Assembly: GCA_964476505.1 (NCBI GenBank) | Contig: CAYZAW010000022.1 | Span: 1 to 34,312, forward strand | Source of the DNA: CAYZAW01 sp964476505 | Lineage (GTDB): Bacteria; Bacillota; Clostridia; Christensenellales; CAG-138 | Direction: 5' to 3' | DNA length: 34,312 bases | Shown here: in pieces, positions 32,933 to 34,312 of the stretch | Layout: the number at the start of each line of letters is the position of its first letter | Numbering within the stretch: position 1 is the stretch's first letter | The notes under the pieces: model-generated | Database searches by the model: none | Told to the model about the DNA's origin: nothing | Seen by the model: only the letters and a program-made list of their open reading frames with translations | Made by a program: the position numbers and the translations under genes

Positions 32933-34039
32933 ATGCACTATATCCCCTGTGCCCTGTTACGACCCGGAATGGTACTGGCTGTTGATCCGTTGCTGCCCGA
33001 GCATGACGCTGCTTTGCTTCGCCATGGTACGGTGCTGACGCCGGAGTTGGTGGAGCGGCTAAAAAAGATCGATTATGTAGACGGCGTATTCATAGAAAGT
33101 ATCCACTCGGACAGGCAAAACTTTGTAAACCCTGTTTTACAGGAAACGTTAAGAGACAATACGCTGGTAAACCTGCACGGTATTTTCCAAGCCGCGCTGT
33201 TGGATTCCGGCCCTGCCGGGCTTACAAAGATCAGCGCCCTTTCCGGCACCATACGGCAGATCGTGACCTCGGTAAAAAACTCCAAGGACATATTGGTAAA
33301 TATCAGCGATCTTAAGGATTACGACGATTACACCTACCACCACTGCCTGTCCGTGGCCGTGCTATCCATTGCCACCGGTACGCAGCTGAAAATGAACGAC
33401 AAGGAGCTGGCAGACCTTGGCATGTCCGCCATCCTGCATGATATGGGTAAGATCCTCGTCCCGCTGGACGTGATCAACAAGCCCACCCGCCTGACCAATG
33501 CCGAATTCAACATCATCAAGCAGCACCCGGCGCTTGGCATCGAGTATCTTTCCCACCACAACCTGATCGACCAAACCATATATACGGGCATCAGCATGCA
33601 CCATGAGCGGGTGGACGGCAGCGGCTATCCCTTCAACAAAACCGATAAAGACATTCCGCTGTTTGCAAAGATCATCAGCATTGCGGATGTTTACGACGCG
33701 CTGACCTCCAAGCGCCCCTACCGGGAGCCCATGCAGCCCTTTGAAGCCATGGAATACCTGATGGGGCACTGCGGCTCCGCATTCGATTGGGACGTGATGT
33801 GCGCGTTTATGGAGAAGCTGGAGATCTACCCCAAGGGCTCCTTCGTGCGGTTGAGCAACGGCTTGTACTATCAAGTGCTGGATGCCTCAAAGAAAATGCT
33901 GCGCCCCATCGTGCGCGGTATCCTGCCGCCCAATCAGATCATCGACCTGAACTCCATGGAAGCGCTCAGCTTGGTGGTCACCGAGGCGCACGCCACGCTG
34001 CCGGAGGCGGTATTGAACGGAACGCAAGCCTCGGTATAA
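32933..34039 (+). CDS. HD-GYP domain protein, probable c-di-GMP phosphodiesterase
   Basis: 368 residues, cytosolic. The N-terminal part (1-110), opening IPCALLRPGMVLAVD, resembles domains often found before HD-GYP. The HD-GYP domain runs about 125-300: His137 region HHCLSVAV, the HD pair His169-Asp170 in ILHDMGK, HHERVDGSGYP at 223-233 (the GYP motif) and Asp252 in ADVYDALTS, so the metal ligands look complete. Such enzymes cleave c-di-GMP to pGpG or GMP. The frame is open to 32741, but GGAAGGAG six bases before ATG 32933 fixes the start. Divergent from the exporter operon; the convergent neighbour is a spore-type hydrolase. Ends at a terminator. Confidence 0.94.
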   Translation: MHYIPCALLRPGMVLAVDPLLPEHDAALLRHGTVLTPELVERLKKIDYVDGVFIESIHSDRQNFVNPVLQETLRDNTLVNLHGIFQAALLDSGPAGLTKISALSGTIRQIVTSVKNSKDILVNISDLKDYDDYTYHHCLSVAVLSIATGTQLKMNDKELADLGMSAILHDMGKILVPLDVINKPTRLTNAEFNIIKQHPALGIEYLSHHNLIDQTIYTGISMHHERVDGSGYPFNKTDKDIPLFAKIISIADVYDALTSKRPYREPMQPFEAMEYLMGHCGSAFDWDVMCAFMEKLEIYPKGSFVRLSNGLYYQVLDASKKMLRPIVRGILPPNQIIDLNSMEALSLVVTEAHATLPEAVLNGTQASV

Positions 34040-34076
34040 CGCGGTCAAGCACAAAAGAACATAACGGCAATCCCTC

Positions 34077-34110
34077 GCGGCGGCTGCATGATCGTAAGCC
34101 GCCGCTTTTT
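34077..34110 (+). terminator. Intrinsic terminator of the HD-GYP gene
   Basis: GCGGCGGC (34077-34084) pairs with GCCGCCGC (34098-34105) across a 13-base loop, then five Ts. The T run touches the stop codon of the convergent gene. Confidence 0.8.
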
Positions 34111-34312
34111 AGACCTTGCGTACCGTATACAGGCTGGTCAGCGCTAAGTATGCGGGCAAAAAGAAATTGCCTATCGTCCAATAGCTGACTCCCGCAAGGC
34201 CGTATTCCTCCACCAGCCGCAATCTTGCCAAATCGCTTCTGGCATCCTCGAACCAAACGATGTGTTCCCGGCCTTGTGCGTCGTAATAGGTAAAAAACGG
34301 CGCTTGGGCTTC
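34109..34312 (-). CDS. C-terminal end of a glycoside hydrolase family 18 protein (spore hydrolase type), cut by window edge
   Basis: Only the last 67 residues are present; the gene continues past the right edge. The peptide contains TYYDAQGREHIVWFEDARSD, then LRLVEEYGLAGVSYWTIG. This H-x-VWFEDARS and G-x-SYW pattern is the C-terminal end of the GH18 barrel in SleL/YaaH-like cortex-lytic enzymes, which act on spore peptidoglycan. The final residues (NFFLPAYLALTSLYTVRKV) diverge from the usual FPQNW-type ending. It supports a spore-forming host. The catalytic DxxDxE part lies outside the window, so activity cannot be judged. Confidence 0.8.
   Translation of the reverse strand, partial: EAQAPFFTYYDAQGREHIVWFEDARSDLARLRLVEEYGLAGVSYWTIGNFFLPAYLALTSLYTVRKV

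Noticed and set aside
1..34312. CRISPR arrays, tRNA or rRNA genes, insertion sequences, prophage
   Set aside because: No regularly spaced direct repeats, no transposase, integrase or phage proteins, and no tRNA-like or rRNA sequence were recognised on either strand.

Overview
The window reads as the chromosome of a spore-forming, moderately GC-rich member of the Clostridia (Firmicutes). Evidence: strong AGGAGG-type ribosome binding sites, sigma-A-like promoters, a PurR/PurBox-like control region, a single-chain PurL, AsnA-type asparagine synthetase, DegV, and at the right edge the tail of a spore-type glycoside hydrolase family 18 protein. No phage, transposase, integrase, CRISPR, rRNA or tRNA was recognised. 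Genus cannot be named from this sequence.

Layout. 1-3280 (minus): a molybdenum operon read right to left: nucleotidyltransferase fused to a ModE-type DNA-binding domain, a MoeA/MoCF-like molybdopterin-binding protein with a cysteine tail, ModA, and the start of ModB (cut by the left edge). 3539-4911 (plus): two genes of unknown function, provisionally the DUF6323 and DUF6179 families. 4977-7131 (minus): glutamate dehydrogenase and biotin transporter bioY. 7287-8315 (plus): aldo/keto reductase with ferredoxin tail, divergent from bioY across a BirA-like operator. 8532-9455 (minus): EamA/DMT transporter. 9649-19848 (plus): purine operon purE-C-F-M-N-D-L followed by folD; purH, purB and purK are not in the window. 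19944-21839 (plus): degV and asnA. 22006-22635 (minus): thiamine pyrophosphokinase. 22797-23972 (plus): iron alcohol dehydrogenase.

The right third is a signalling/export block. A MacAB-like exporter operon (membrane-fusion protein with a very long helical hairpin, ATPase, FtsX-type permease; 28461-32459, minus) is followed on the same strand by a 1415-residue PAS/GGDEF/EAL/PAS/GGDEF protein (24106-28353). Divergent from the exporter is an HD-GYP phosphodiesterase (32933-34039). Three putative c-di-GMP catalytic modules (one EAL, one intact GGDEF, one HD-GYP) therefore flank one exporter.

Non-coding structure explains much of the gaps: two copies of a multi-hairpin intergenic repeat with compensatory stem changes (8317-8427 and 21846-21954), several intrinsic terminators, PurBox-like CGAAC motifs before purE, a nearly perfect BirA box at bioY, phased ATTTTGC repeats over the gdhA -35, a palindrome before modA, and a terminator-like hairpin in the leader of the molybdenum operon. 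No wholly new system is clear; the best leads are the two-gene unknown module, the nucleotidyltransferase-ModE fusion, the structured repeat, and the c-di-GMP/exporter block. All assignments come from reading the sequence; no database search was run.
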